A stretch of 38,465 nucleotides of DNA. It comes from Crocinitomicaceae bacterium (GTDB lineage Bacteria; Bacteroidota; Bacteroidia; Flavobacteriales_D; Crocinitomicaceae). Each line of letters starts with the position of its first letter. Positions within the stretch are counted from its first letter, which is position 1. This document shows positions 16,596-23,597 of this stretch, piece after piece. The notes below the pieces were generated by a model. The model was not told the origin of the DNA. It saw only the letters and a list, made by a program, of their open reading frames with translations, and ran no database searches. Location of the stretch: contig JAQXBM010000081.1 in the NCBI GenBank assembly GCA_029252405.1, positions 1 through 38,465 on the forward strand, read 5' to 3'. A program made the translations under genes and the position numbers.

Positions 16596-16597
16596 GA

Positions 16598-17116
16598 ATG
16601 GCAGCACAAACAGTAAACAGAGTAAAATCTGCAGACATCGAGTTGAAAGATCGTCTCGTGTCAGTTAATCGTGTAACGAAAGTTACTAAAGGTGGTCGTA
16701 CTTTCAGTTTTTCCGCAATTGTTGTAGTTGGTGATGAAAACGGTATTGTTGGTCACGGATTAGGAAAAGCAAAAGAGGTTACTGAAGCAATCGCTAAAGG
16801 AATCGATGACGCGAAGAAAAACCTAATCAGAGTTCCAATCTTACACGGAACAGTTCCTCACTTCCAAAAGGGGAAGTACAGTGGAGCTCGCGTTTTGTTG
16901 AGACCAGCTTCAGAAGGTACAGGAGTTATCGCCGGTGGTGCGATGCGTGCTGTATTGGAGAGCGCAGGTATTCACAACATACTAGCAAAGTCACAAGGAT
17001 CTTCAAATCCTCACAACGTAGTAAAAGCAACTATCGATGCATTGTCTCAAATGAGAGATGCTGTTCAAGTAGCGAAGCAACGTGGTGTTGAATTGGATAA
17101 AGTGTTTAACGGTTAA
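16598..17116 (+). CDS. rpsE: 30S ribosomal protein S5
   Basis: S5 lies near the decoding site and mRNA entry, and alterations in it affect fidelity. The 172-residue product has the double-stranded-RNA-binding-like N-domain ([18 protein letters not shown]) and the C-domain with [20 protein letters not shown]. It is flanked closely by rplR and rpmD. Confidence 0.98.
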   Translation: MAAQTVNRVKSADIELKDRLVSVNRVTKVTKGGRTFSFSAIVVVGDENGIVGHGLGKAKEVTEAIAKGIDDAKKNLIRVPILHGTVPHFQKGKYSGARVLLRPASEGTGVIAGGAMRAVLESAGIHNILAKSQGSSNPHNVVKATIDALSQMRDAVQVAKQRGVELDKVFNG

Positions 17117-17127
17117 TAGAAAAAGAC

Positions 17128-17304
17128 ATGGCTACAATTAAAGTAAAGCAAGTTAGAAGCGCTATTAATCGCACTGCAAGACAAAAAGCAACGATTGAAG
17201 CGTTAGGATTGAAAAAGTTAAATCATGTGGTAGAACATGAAGCAACACCTCAAATCCTTGGTATGGTAAAGAAAGTTCAACACTTAGTAGAAGTAGTTGA
17301 GTAA
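17128..17304 (+). CDS. rpmD: 50S ribosomal protein L30
   Basis: This 58-residue gene sits in the usual place between rpsE and rplO. Translation from the ATG at 17128 gives MATIKVKQVRSAINRTARQK, then ATIEALGLKKLNHVVEHEAT, and ends MVKKVQHLVEVVE. That is the standard L30 pattern, with the IKVKQVRSAI strand and the ALGLKKLN motif. L30 is a small 50S protein that binds 23S domain II. A small palindrome, GCTGT-TT-ACAGC (17318-17329), lies in the 48-nt gap to rplO. Confidence 0.97.
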   Translation: MATIKVKQVRSAINRTARQKATIEALGLKKLNHVVEHEATPQILGMVKKVQHLVEVVE

Positions 17305-17352
17305 TCGAAATCGCTAAGCTGTTTACAGCGAAAGCATAAAAAACGCATTAAA

Positions 17353-17799
17353 ATGAATTTACATAATTTAACTCCAGCGTCAGGTTCAACTAAGAACAGA
17401 AAACGTATCGCTCGTGGTCAGGGTTCTGGCCGTGGTGGAACGTCAACGCGTGGACATAAAGGAGCAAAATCTAGATCAGGATACTCAAGAAAAATCGGTT
17501 TCGAAGGTGGGCAAATGCCACTTCAACGTAGAGTTCCTAAATTCGGATTTACAAACAGAAATAGAACTGAGTACAAAGCAATTAATTTGGATATTATTCA
17601 AGATTTAATCGATCGCAAAAAAGTGACCGAAATTAATCACGAAGTTCTTCAAAACAACGGCTTAGTATCTCGTAATGAGTTAGTAAAGATCTTAGGCCGC
17701 GGTGAATTGAAATCGAAGATTGATGTAGCAGCTCACAAGTTTTCAGCTTCTGCTAAAGCAGCAATTGAAGCTCAAGGTGGGAATTGTTCAGAAATCTAA
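17353..17799 (+). CDS. rplO: 50S ribosomal protein L15
   Basis: L15 is a late-assembling 50S protein. The 148-residue product has the long glycine/arginine-rich N-terminal extension (GQGSGRGGTSTRGHKGAKSR), GFEGGQMPLQRRVPKFGF, and the C-terminal L15 fold ending KAAIEAQGGNCSEI. It precedes secY by 25 nt. Confidence 0.98.
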   Translation: MNLHNLTPASGSTKNRKRIARGQGSGRGGTSTRGHKGAKSRSGYSRKIGFEGGQMPLQRRVPKFGFTNRNRTEYKAINLDIIQDLIDRKKVTEINHEVLQNNGLVSRNELVKILGRGELKSKIDVAAHKFSASAKAAIEAQGGNCSEI

Positions 17800-17824
17800 T
17801 TAAATTTGCCAACATTTTTTGCAG

Positions 17825-19162
17825 ATGAAGAAGTTTATAGAAAATATTAAGAATATCTGGAAAGTAGAGGAATTAAGAAAGCGTATACTACTTACGTTGG
17901 GACTAATCCTTATCTACCGAATAGGTTCGTTCATTATTTTGCCAGGGGTTAATTACACTGCCCTGCAAGACGCGCAAGCACAAGGCGACGCCAACATGTT
18001 GGAGACGCTGCTTTCGTTATTTTCAGGAGGTGGATTTACCAATGCGTCGATAATGGCACTTGGTATTATGCCGTACATTAGTGCGTCCATCATCATGCAA
18101 CTCCTAGGAATGGCTGTGCCTGCTGTACAAAAAATGCAGCAAGAAGGTGAGTCTGGACGAAAGAGAATTAACATGTTCACGCGTGTATTGACAATCGTGA
18201 TCTGTGCCCTTCAAGCACCTTCTTACCTTAACTTATATGTTGAGTCTAAAGGAGCATTACCAGTTGATGCTGGTACTTTCTGGTGGGTACAATCGATTAC
18301 AGTACTTGTGGCAGGAGCAATGTTCGCAGTTTGGCTCGGTGAGCGCATCACAGACAAAGGAATCGGAAACGGTATTTCATTATTGATTACTGTCGGTATC
18401 CTTGCTCGTCTCCCTGAAGCATTCATGGCTGAATTCTCATTCTCGTATGCACAAGGTAACTTGTTGAAAATTGTATTAGAGATTTTCGCCTTCATGGTAG
18501 TCGTTCTCGGTACAGTGCTCATTGTGCAAGGTGTGCGAAAGGTTCCACTCAATACCGCCAAGCGTATTGCTGGAAACCGTGCTGCTGAGCAACAAGGTGC
18601 GCGTAACTACCTTCCAATTAAAGTAAATGCATCTGGGGTAATGCCAATCATCTTCGCACAAGCGATTATGACAGTTCCAATCATGATCTTCGCCGGAGAC
18701 GGTACTGGATTCATGGCGCAAGTATTTGGAGATATCTACGGATTCGGTTACAACTTAACGTTGGCCATCCTGATTATCATCTTCACGTACTTCTATACAG
18801 CCATCATGATTAACCCACGCAAGATCGCAGACGATTTGAAAAAGAGTGGTGGTTTCATCCCTGGGATTCGTCCTGGAGAGGAAACAGCAAGCTACATCGA
18901 TTCATTGGTGTCGCGAATTACATTCCCTGGATCTGTATTCTTAGCATTCATTGCTATCATTCCAGCTATCGCCAAGTTGGCAGGTGTGAATGATGCCTTT
19001 GCAATGTTCTTTGGAGGTACATCATTATTAATTATGGTAGGAGTTGTCTTGGATACACTACAACAAATTGAATCTTACTTGTTGAATCGTCAAATGGATA
19101 GTTTGATGGATGGAACAAGAATTCAAGGTAGAAGAACTCAAGGAGAAACTTCAGGAATGTAA
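17825..19162 (+). CDS. secY: Protein translocase subunit SecY
   Basis: SecY is the ten-helix channel of the Sec translocon in the inner membrane. It exports unfolded proteins and inserts membrane proteins with SecE/SecG and SecA. The 445-residue product begins MKKFIENIKNIWKVEELRKR. It shows the plug and TM2 region (GGGFTNASIMALGIMPYISA), the cytosolic loop KRIAGNRAAEQQGARNYLPI, and the TM7-10 region with NPRKIADDLKKSGGFIPGIR. I use the ATG at 17825; an in-frame TTG six bases earlier is less likely. The T9SS cargo proteins in this window would first pass through this channel. Confidence 0.98.
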   Translation: MKKFIENIKNIWKVEELRKRILLTLGLILIYRIGSFIILPGVNYTALQDAQAQGDANMLETLLSLFSGGGFTNASIMALGIMPYISASIIMQLLGMAVPAVQKMQQEGESGRKRINMFTRVLTIVICALQAPSYLNLYVESKGALPVDAGTFWWVQSITVLVAGAMFAVWLGERITDKGIGNGISLLITVGILARLPEAFMAEFSFSYAQGNLLKIVLEIFAFMVVVLGTVLIVQGVRKVPLNTAKRIAGNRAAEQQGARNYLPIKVNASGVMPIIFAQAIMTVPIMIFAGDGTGFMAQVFGDIYGFGYNLTLAILIIIFTYFYTAIMINPRKIADDLKKSGGFIPGIRPGEETASYIDSLVSRITFPGSVFLAFIAIIPAIAKLAGVNDAFAMFFGGTSLLIMVGVVLDTLQQIESYLLNRQMDSLMDGTRIQGRRTQGETSGM

Positions 19163-19165
19163 GAT

Positions 19166-19384
19166 ATGGCAAAACAAGCATCAATCGAACAAGACGGAGT
19201 AATCATCGAAGCATTGTCAAATGCGATGTTCCGTGTAGAGTTGGAGAATGGGCACGTTATTACGGCGCACATCTCAGGAAAAATGAGAATGTACTACATT
19301 AAAATTCTTCCAGGAGACCGTGTAAAAGTAGAAATGTCGCCTTACGATTTAACAAAAGGTAGAATTACATTTAGATATAAGTAA
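19166..19384 (+). CDS. infA: Translation initiation factor IF-1
   Basis: IF-1 occupies the A site of the 30S during initiation. The 72-residue single OB-fold protein shows [39 protein letters not shown] and [15 protein letters not shown], all family signatures. It lies 3 nt after secY. A 110-nt gap, without any strong structure I can find, separates it from rpmJ. Confidence 0.98.
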   Translation: MAKQASIEQDGVIIEALSNAMFRVELENGHVITAHISGKMRMYYIKILPGDRVKVEMSPYDLTKGRITFRYK

Positions 19385-19494
19385 AAACAAAAGAAGTTTT
19401 TGAAGCAGCGGATCAAGGTTCGCATCGAGAGAGTGGAGGTGTTTTGTCACTGGAGATTCAATCGAAATTCAAAAGCAGATTAATAACAAGAAAG

Positions 19495-19611
19495 ATGAAA
19501 GTAAGAGCATCAGTAAAAAAGCGTTCTGCAGATTGCAAGATCGTGAAACGTAAAGGAGTAGTTTACGTGATTAACAAGAAGAATCCTAAATTCAAACAAA
19601 GACAAGGATAA
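19495..19611 (+). CDS. rpmJ: 50S ribosomal protein L36 (zinc-free form)
   Basis: This 38-residue gene between infA and rpsM reads [20 protein letters not shown], then ends NPKFKQRQG. It is clearly L36 by its N-terminal and C-terminal blocks. The canonical zinc ligands are mostly missing: position 11 is Ser, 14 is the only Cys, 27 is Asn, and the usual His is replaced by Phe. It is therefore the zinc-free (C-minus) form, as expected in Bacteroidota. It is 3 nt from rpsM. Confidence 0.96.
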   Translation: MKVRASVKKRSADCKIVKRKGVVYVINKKNPKFKQRQG

Positions 19612-19614
19612 GAT

Positions 19615-19980
19615 ATGGCACGTATAGCAGGTATTGATCTACCAAAAAACAAAAGAGGTGTTATTGGATTAACGTATGTATACGGAATCGGAAGAAGCAC
19701 AGCCCGTAAAGTTCTTGCAACAGCAGGAGTTGACGAAAGTATCAAAGTTCAAGATTGGAACGATGATCAACTTGGAGCAATTCGTGATGTAATGAATGAA
19801 ATCAAAGTAGAAGGTGCTTTGCGTTCAGAGGTTCAAACAAACATCAAGCGTTTGATGGACATCGGATGTCAAAGAGGAATTCGTCACAGATCTGGACTTC
19901 CATTGAGAGGACAGCGTACGAAGAACAACTCACGTACTAGAAAAGGTAGAAGAAAAACAGTTGCGAATAAGAAGAAGTAG
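19615..19980 (+). CDS. rpsM: 30S ribosomal protein S13
   Basis: S13 lies at the top of the 30S head, bridges to L5, and touches P-site tRNA through its basic tail. The 121-residue product shows [20 protein letters not shown], the helix-turn-helix [12 protein letters not shown], and the basic C-terminus [20 protein letters not shown] 162-nt gap with hairpins separates it from rpsK, whereas these genes are usually close together. Confidence 0.98.
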   Translation: MARIAGIDLPKNKRGVIGLTYVYGIGRSTARKVLATAGVDESIKVQDWNDDQLGAIRDVMNEIKVEGALRSEVQTNIKRLMDIGCQRGIRHRSGLPLRGQRTKNNSRTRKGRRKTVANKKK

Positions 19981-20142
19981 TAATGTTACTTCTGGTCCCG
20001 CGGACAGGCAGTCCGTTCTTCAAACTTTCTTGCGTAGCTTGAGAATGCGAAAAACACTAATTGCCCCCTCGATCGGAAAGAACATTGCAGGAGTAGAACT
20101 CCTATTCTAATGAAAGCAACAAACATTTAAAAGCTAAATAAA
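19981..20142 (+). promoter_or_regulatory. Structured gap between rpsM and rpsK
   Basis: This 162-nt non-coding stretch holds two hairpins. CGGAC-AGGCA-GTCCG lies near 20001-20015, and AGGAGT-AGA-ACTCCT near 20090-20104. Neither is followed by a T run, so they are not simple terminators. I see no complete promoter. It may be an internal control or processing region of the alpha part of the operon. Confidence 0.4.
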
Positions 20143-20529
20143 ATGGCAAAGTCAAATCAAAAGAAGAAAAAAAACGTCAAAGTTGATGCAGTTGGTCAAG
20201 CGCACATCCAAGCGACTTTCAACAACGTAATCGTATCATTGACGAATAACTCAGGTCAAGTTATCTCTTGGTCTTCATCTGGAAAGATGGGTTTCAAAGG
20301 TTCTAAGAAGAACACGCCTTACGCAGGTCAAGTTGCTGCGGAAGATGCTGCAAAAGAAGCTCACGATTTCGGACTTCGTAAGGTAAAAGTATTCGTTAAA
20401 GGACCTGGATCAGGTCGTGAGTCTGCAATTCGTTCTTTGCACAACTCAGGAATCGAAGTAACAGAGATCATCGATGTTACTCCACTTCCACACAACGGAT
20501 GTCGCCCACCAAAGCGTAGAAGAGTATAA
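20143..20529 (+). CDS. rpsK: 30S ribosomal protein S11
   Basis: S11 forms the platform of the 30S beside the Shine-Dalgarno helix and the E site. The 128-residue product shows [38 protein letters not shown], the loop [16 protein letters not shown], and the C-terminus [15 protein letters not shown]. It is isolated by gaps of about 160 nt on both sides. Confidence 0.98.
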   Translation: MAKSNQKKKKNVKVDAVGQAHIQATFNNVIVSLTNNSGQVISWSSSGKMGFKGSKKNTPYAGQVAAEDAAKEAHDFGLRKVKVFVKGPGSGRESAIRSLHNSGIEVTEIIDVTPLPHNGCRPPKRRRV

Positions 20530-20530
20530 T

Positions 20531-20603
20531 ATTGAATTCAAAGATTAAAGGATTGAAAGATTGCAATATATCTTTCAATGTTTTCATGTTTCAATAATTC
20601 AAT
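20531..20603. repeat. Palindromic element with octamer-periodic arms between rpsK and rpsD
   Basis: ATTGAAAGAT (20552-20561) pairs perfectly with ATCTTTCAAT (20570-20579) around an 8-nt loop. ATTGAATT (20531-20538) pairs with AATTCAAT (20596-20603) as an outer stem. The left arm contains three roughly octameric units (CAAAGATT, AAAGGATT, GAAAGATT), and the right arm shows a similar period in reverse complement. The design resembles the AGAC/GTCT element between etfB and etfA. Confidence 0.6.
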
Positions 20604-20688
20604 TCACAATTAGTAATTAATAACATAGGGATCAAAGATCATCGGAGGATTAAAGCCTTAATTCATGATCTCCCTTAAATAAAGTTAA

Positions 20689-21294
20689 ATGGCAAGATAT
20701 ACAGGCCCAACATCAAAAATCGCACGTCGTTTCAAAGATCCAATCTTTGGCCCAGACAAGTCGTTGGATAGAAGACAATACGGTCCAGGACAACACGGTC
20801 CAAACAAACGTAGAGGAAAACAATCAGAATACGCTGTACAGTTAGCTGAAAAGCAAAAAGCAAAGTACACTTACGGTATCCTTGAGAAGCAATTCTCGAA
20901 CTTGTTCGAAAAAGCATCTCGTATGAAAGGAATTACTGGTGAGAACTTGCTTCAACTATGTGAAGCGCGTTTGGATAACACAGTTTTCCGTCTTGGAATT
21001 GCTCCAACACGTAGAGCAGCTCGTCAATTAGTATCTCACAAACACATCACAGTAAACGGAAGCGTTGTAAACATTCCTTCATACTCGTTGAAAAATGGTG
21101 AGTCTGTTGGAGTTCGTGAAAAATCAAAATCACTTGAAGCGATTTCTGATTCATTGGCGACTAACTCAAAAACATTCGATTGGTTGGAATGGAATCCAGG
21201 ACAATTAGAAGGTAAAGTAGTTGGTACTCCTACACGTGAAATGATCCCTGAAAACATCAAGGAGCAGTTGATCGTCGAATTGTACTCTAAGTAA
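20689..21294 (+). CDS. rpsD: 30S ribosomal protein S4 (zinc-free form)
   Basis: S4 initiates 30S body assembly, binding the 16S 5' domain; in E. coli it represses the alpha operon. The 201-residue product begins [18 protein letters not shown] without the N-terminal zinc-binding cysteines seen in some bacteria. It has the S4 RNA-binding domain in [20 protein letters not shown] and [11 protein letters not shown]. It is flanked by structured gaps of 159 nt upstream and 151 nt downstream. Confidence 0.98.
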   Translation: MARYTGPTSKIARRFKDPIFGPDKSLDRRQYGPGQHGPNKRRGKQSEYAVQLAEKQKAKYTYGILEKQFSNLFEKASRMKGITGENLLQLCEARLDNTVFRLGIAPTRRAARQLVSHKHITVNGSVVNIPSYSLKNGESVGVREKSKSLEAISDSLATNSKTFDWLEWNPGQLEGKVVGTPTREMIPENIKEQLIVELYSK

Positions 21295-21300
21295 TAAGCC

Positions 21301-21423
21301 GATGCGTTAGCATCAAGAAAGGTGTCCTTAGGGCAATAGATAAACTAGTAAATTTTAACCCATTGGGATTCGGCCAAAGGGTCTGTTCGTACTTCTTCAC
21401 ACTTACAGACCGCGCAACCGAAT
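21301..21423 (+). promoter_or_regulatory. Structured leader upstream of rpoA
   Basis: Within the rpsD-rpoA gap, GATGC-GTTA-GCATC forms a hairpin at 21301-21314. Further on, ATTCGG (21368-21373) pairs with CCGAAT (21418-21423), and inside it GGTCTGT (21380-21386) pairs with ACAGACC (21405-21411), giving a two-stem structure ending 22 nt before the rpoA ATG. No T run follows. This suggests a folded leader that could control rpoA translation or mark a processing site. Confidence 0.5.
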
Positions 21424-21445
21424 AACAATTAAAACGAAGAAAAAA

Positions 21446-22438
21446 ATGGCAATATTAGACTTCCAAAAACCGGACAAAGTGATCATGATCCAGTCCGATG
21501 AGCATCAAGGACAATTTGAATTCCGCCCATTGGAGCCAGGTTATGGTATCACAGTTGGTAACTCACTACGTCGTATTCTTCTTTCCTCTTTGGAAGGATT
21601 TGCGATCTCTTCAATTCGTATTGAAGGTGTAGACCACGAGTTCTCAACAATCAAAGGTGTAGTAGAAGATGTTACAGAATTGGTTTTGAACTTGAAACAA
21701 GTACGTTTCAAACAACAAATCGAAGGAACAGATACTGAAACGGTAATCGTTTCTGTTTCTGGTCAGGAAACTTTGACTGCAGGAGATATCGGGAAATTTA
21801 CATCTGCATTCCAGGTGTTGAACCCAGATATGGTTCTTGCAAACATGGAGCCTTCTGTAAAATTGGAAATGGAATTGACGATCATTAAAGGTCGTGGATA
21901 CCTTCCAGCTGAAGAGAACAAAGATAGCAACGCCGCTTTCGGTACAATTGCAATCGATTCGATCTTCACGCCAATCAAAAATGTAAAGTACGAAGTTGAG
22001 AACTTCCGTGTTGAGCAAAAAACTGACTACGAAAAGTTGATTTTTGACATCACGACTGACGGTTCAATTCATCCGAAAGAAGCATTGAAAGAAGCTGCAA
22101 AAATCTTAATTCACCACTTCATGTTATTCTCTGATGAGCGTATCACATTGGATAGCGAAGTGAAAGCAGAAACTGAAGAGTTCGATGAAACTTCATTGCA
22201 TATGCGTCAACTTTTGAAAACGAAGTTGGTAGACATGGACCTTTCAGTTCGTGCATTGAATTGCTTGAAAGCAGCAGACGTAGAAACTCTTGGAGATCTC
22301 GTTTCTTACAACAAGAACGACCTCTTGAAGTTCCGTAACTTCGGTAAGAAATCTCTTACTGAGTTGGAAGACCTAGTGGATAACAAAGGACTTTCTTTCG
22401 GAATGAACGTTTCTAAATACAAATTAGACAAAGATTAG
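21446..22438 (+). CDS. rpoA: DNA-directed RNA polymerase, alpha subunit
   Basis: The alpha dimer is the assembly platform of RNA polymerase, and its C-terminal domain binds activators and UP elements. The 330-residue product has the N-terminal dimerisation domain ([20 protein letters not shown], near residues 34-53), the insert domain, an acidic linker and the C-terminal helix-hairpin-helix domain ([20 protein letters not shown], then [16 protein letters not shown]). It lies between rpsD and rplQ, the usual alpha-operon order, with larger gaps than normal. Confidence 0.98.
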   Translation: MAILDFQKPDKVIMIQSDEHQGQFEFRPLEPGYGITVGNSLRRILLSSLEGFAISSIRIEGVDHEFSTIKGVVEDVTELVLNLKQVRFKQQIEGTDTETVIVSVSGQETLTAGDIGKFTSAFQVLNPDMVLANMEPSVKLEMELTIIKGRGYLPAEENKDSNAAFGTIAIDSIFTPIKNVKYEVENFRVEQKTDYEKLIFDITTDGSIHPKEALKEAAKILIHHFMLFSDERITLDSEVKAETEEFDETSLHMRQLLKTKLVDMDLSVRALNCLKAADVETLGDLVSYNKNDLLKFRNFGKKSLTELEDLVDNKGLSFGMNVSKYKLDKD

Positions 22439-22537
22439 TATCGCAATTAAACAATTAAAAATGGCGTAATAGGTGGCTGAGCTGTAGCGATACAAAAATG
22501 CAAGATTCAGTTAACCGATACTTACGAAATTAAAGTT

Positions 22538-23365
22538 ATGAGACACGGAAAAAAATTCAATCACTTAAGTAGAAAGACTGCTCACAGAAAAGCAATGCTT
22601 TCTAACATGGCTTGTTCATTAATCGAACACAAGCGCATCAACACAACAATCGCTAAAGCAAAAGCACTTCGCGTTTATGTTGAACCAATTTTGACTCGTT
22701 CAAAAGAGGATACAACACACTCACGTCGTTTGGTTTTCAGATACTTGCAAAACAAGGATATGGTAACTGAGTTGTTCAGAGAAGTTGCTCCAAAAATTGC
22801 AGACCGACCAGGTGGATACACACGTATCATCCGCACAGGTTACCGTTTAGGAGATAACGCTGAAATGTGTATGATCGAATTGGTTGACTTCAACGAGATT
22901 TACACTAACGAAAAAGCGAAGAAAACTACTCGTCGTTCACGTCGTGGTGGATCTGGTGGAGGTGCTAAAGCAACTGAAGCTGCAACTGAAACAACAGAAG
23001 AGACACCAATGGCAACTGAAGCTCCAGCAGTGGAAGAAGCAGAGGTAATCGAAGAAACTGTTGCTGAAGAAGCACCAGCGAAAGAGGAAGCACCAGCGAA
23101 AGCTGACGCTAAGCCAGATAACCTTACGAAAATTGAGGGAATCGGACCTAAGATTGCTGAGACACTTGCTGCTGCAGGAGTTGCGTCATACGCAGACCTA
23201 GCAGGAACAGATGTTGAAAAGATCGCTGATATCATCAAAGATGTTCGTGGAAAACACGTTCCAGATACATGGCCAAAGCAGGCTCAAATGGCTGCTGATG
23301 GTAAGTGGGACGAGTTGAAAGCTTGGCAAGATGAACTAGACGGTGGGAAACCAGCTGAAGGTTAA
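22538..23365 (+). CDS. rplQ: 50S ribosomal protein L17 with long C-terminal extension
   Basis: Residues 1-123 are the standard L17 fold ([20 protein letters not shown] at the start), which lies near the peptide exit. The protein then continues to 275 residues. A basic/glycine stretch (128-144) is followed by an Ala/Glu/Thr-rich segment (145-192) that includes a DNA-level tandem 16-base repeat at 23069-23084 and 23087-23102. The C-terminal part (195-270) contains a helix-hairpin-helix-like motif, [18 protein letters not shown], and a Trp-rich end ([20 protein letters not shown]). Such tails are known on Bacteroidota L17, but their role is unclear; the motif type suggests nucleic-acid binding. 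It is the last gene of the ribosomal operon and ends before a strong terminator. Confidence 0.97.
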   Translation: MRHGKKFNHLSRKTAHRKAMLSNMACSLIEHKRINTTIAKAKALRVYVEPILTRSKEDTTHSRRLVFRYLQNKDMVTELFREVAPKIADRPGGYTRIIRTGYRLGDNAEMCMIELVDFNEIYTNEKAKKTTRRSRRGGSGGGAKATEAATETTEETPMATEAPAVEEAEVIEETVAEEAPAKEEAPAKADAKPDNLTKIEGIGPKIAETLAAAGVASYADLAGTDVEKIADIIKDVRGKHVPDTWPKQAQMAADGKWDELKAWQDELDGGKPAEG

Positions 23366-23390
23366 TCAATAGCTAAAACTATTTTGAAAG

Positions 23391-23419
23391 GGTCCCGATA
23401 ACTATCGGGACCTTTTTTT
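23391..23419 (+). terminator. Rho-independent terminator of the ribosomal operon
   Basis: GGTCCCGATA (23391-23400) pairs with TATCGGGACC (23403-23412), an almost loopless 10-bp stem in which the innermost pairs probably open. Seven T residues follow (23413-23419). It lies 26 nt after the rplQ stop. Confidence 0.93.
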
Positions 23420-23486
23420 GTTGATTAAATTTTATGAGGGCGTGTTTCGAGAGCCTCAACCCTCGCATTTTTTTAGTTAGCGCTGA

Positions 23487-23508
23487 GGGGTGAGCGGAGC
23501 CGAACCCC
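23487..23508. repeat. GC-rich palindrome left of the lodAB-like unit
   Basis: GGGGT (23487-23491) pairs with ACCCC (23504-23508) around a purine-rich 12-nt loop (GAGCGGAGCCGA). A second small hairpin, AATACC-AGAAAG-GGTATT, lies at 23511-23528. The first resembles the palindrome at 26948-26968 on the other side of the two accessory genes. Confidence 0.4.
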
Positions 23509-23597
23509 ACAATACCAGAAAGGGTATTTCTACCTACGTACATGCTATTGTGATTGCTTAGTTTTATCTCAAACGAATACTAAGTAAAATCACTATT

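Noticed and set aside
17801-17808. TAAATTTG just before secY, resembling a -7 element
   Set aside because: The nearest TTG is 14 nt upstream and the leader would be only about 10 nt; likely chance in an A/T-rich gap.
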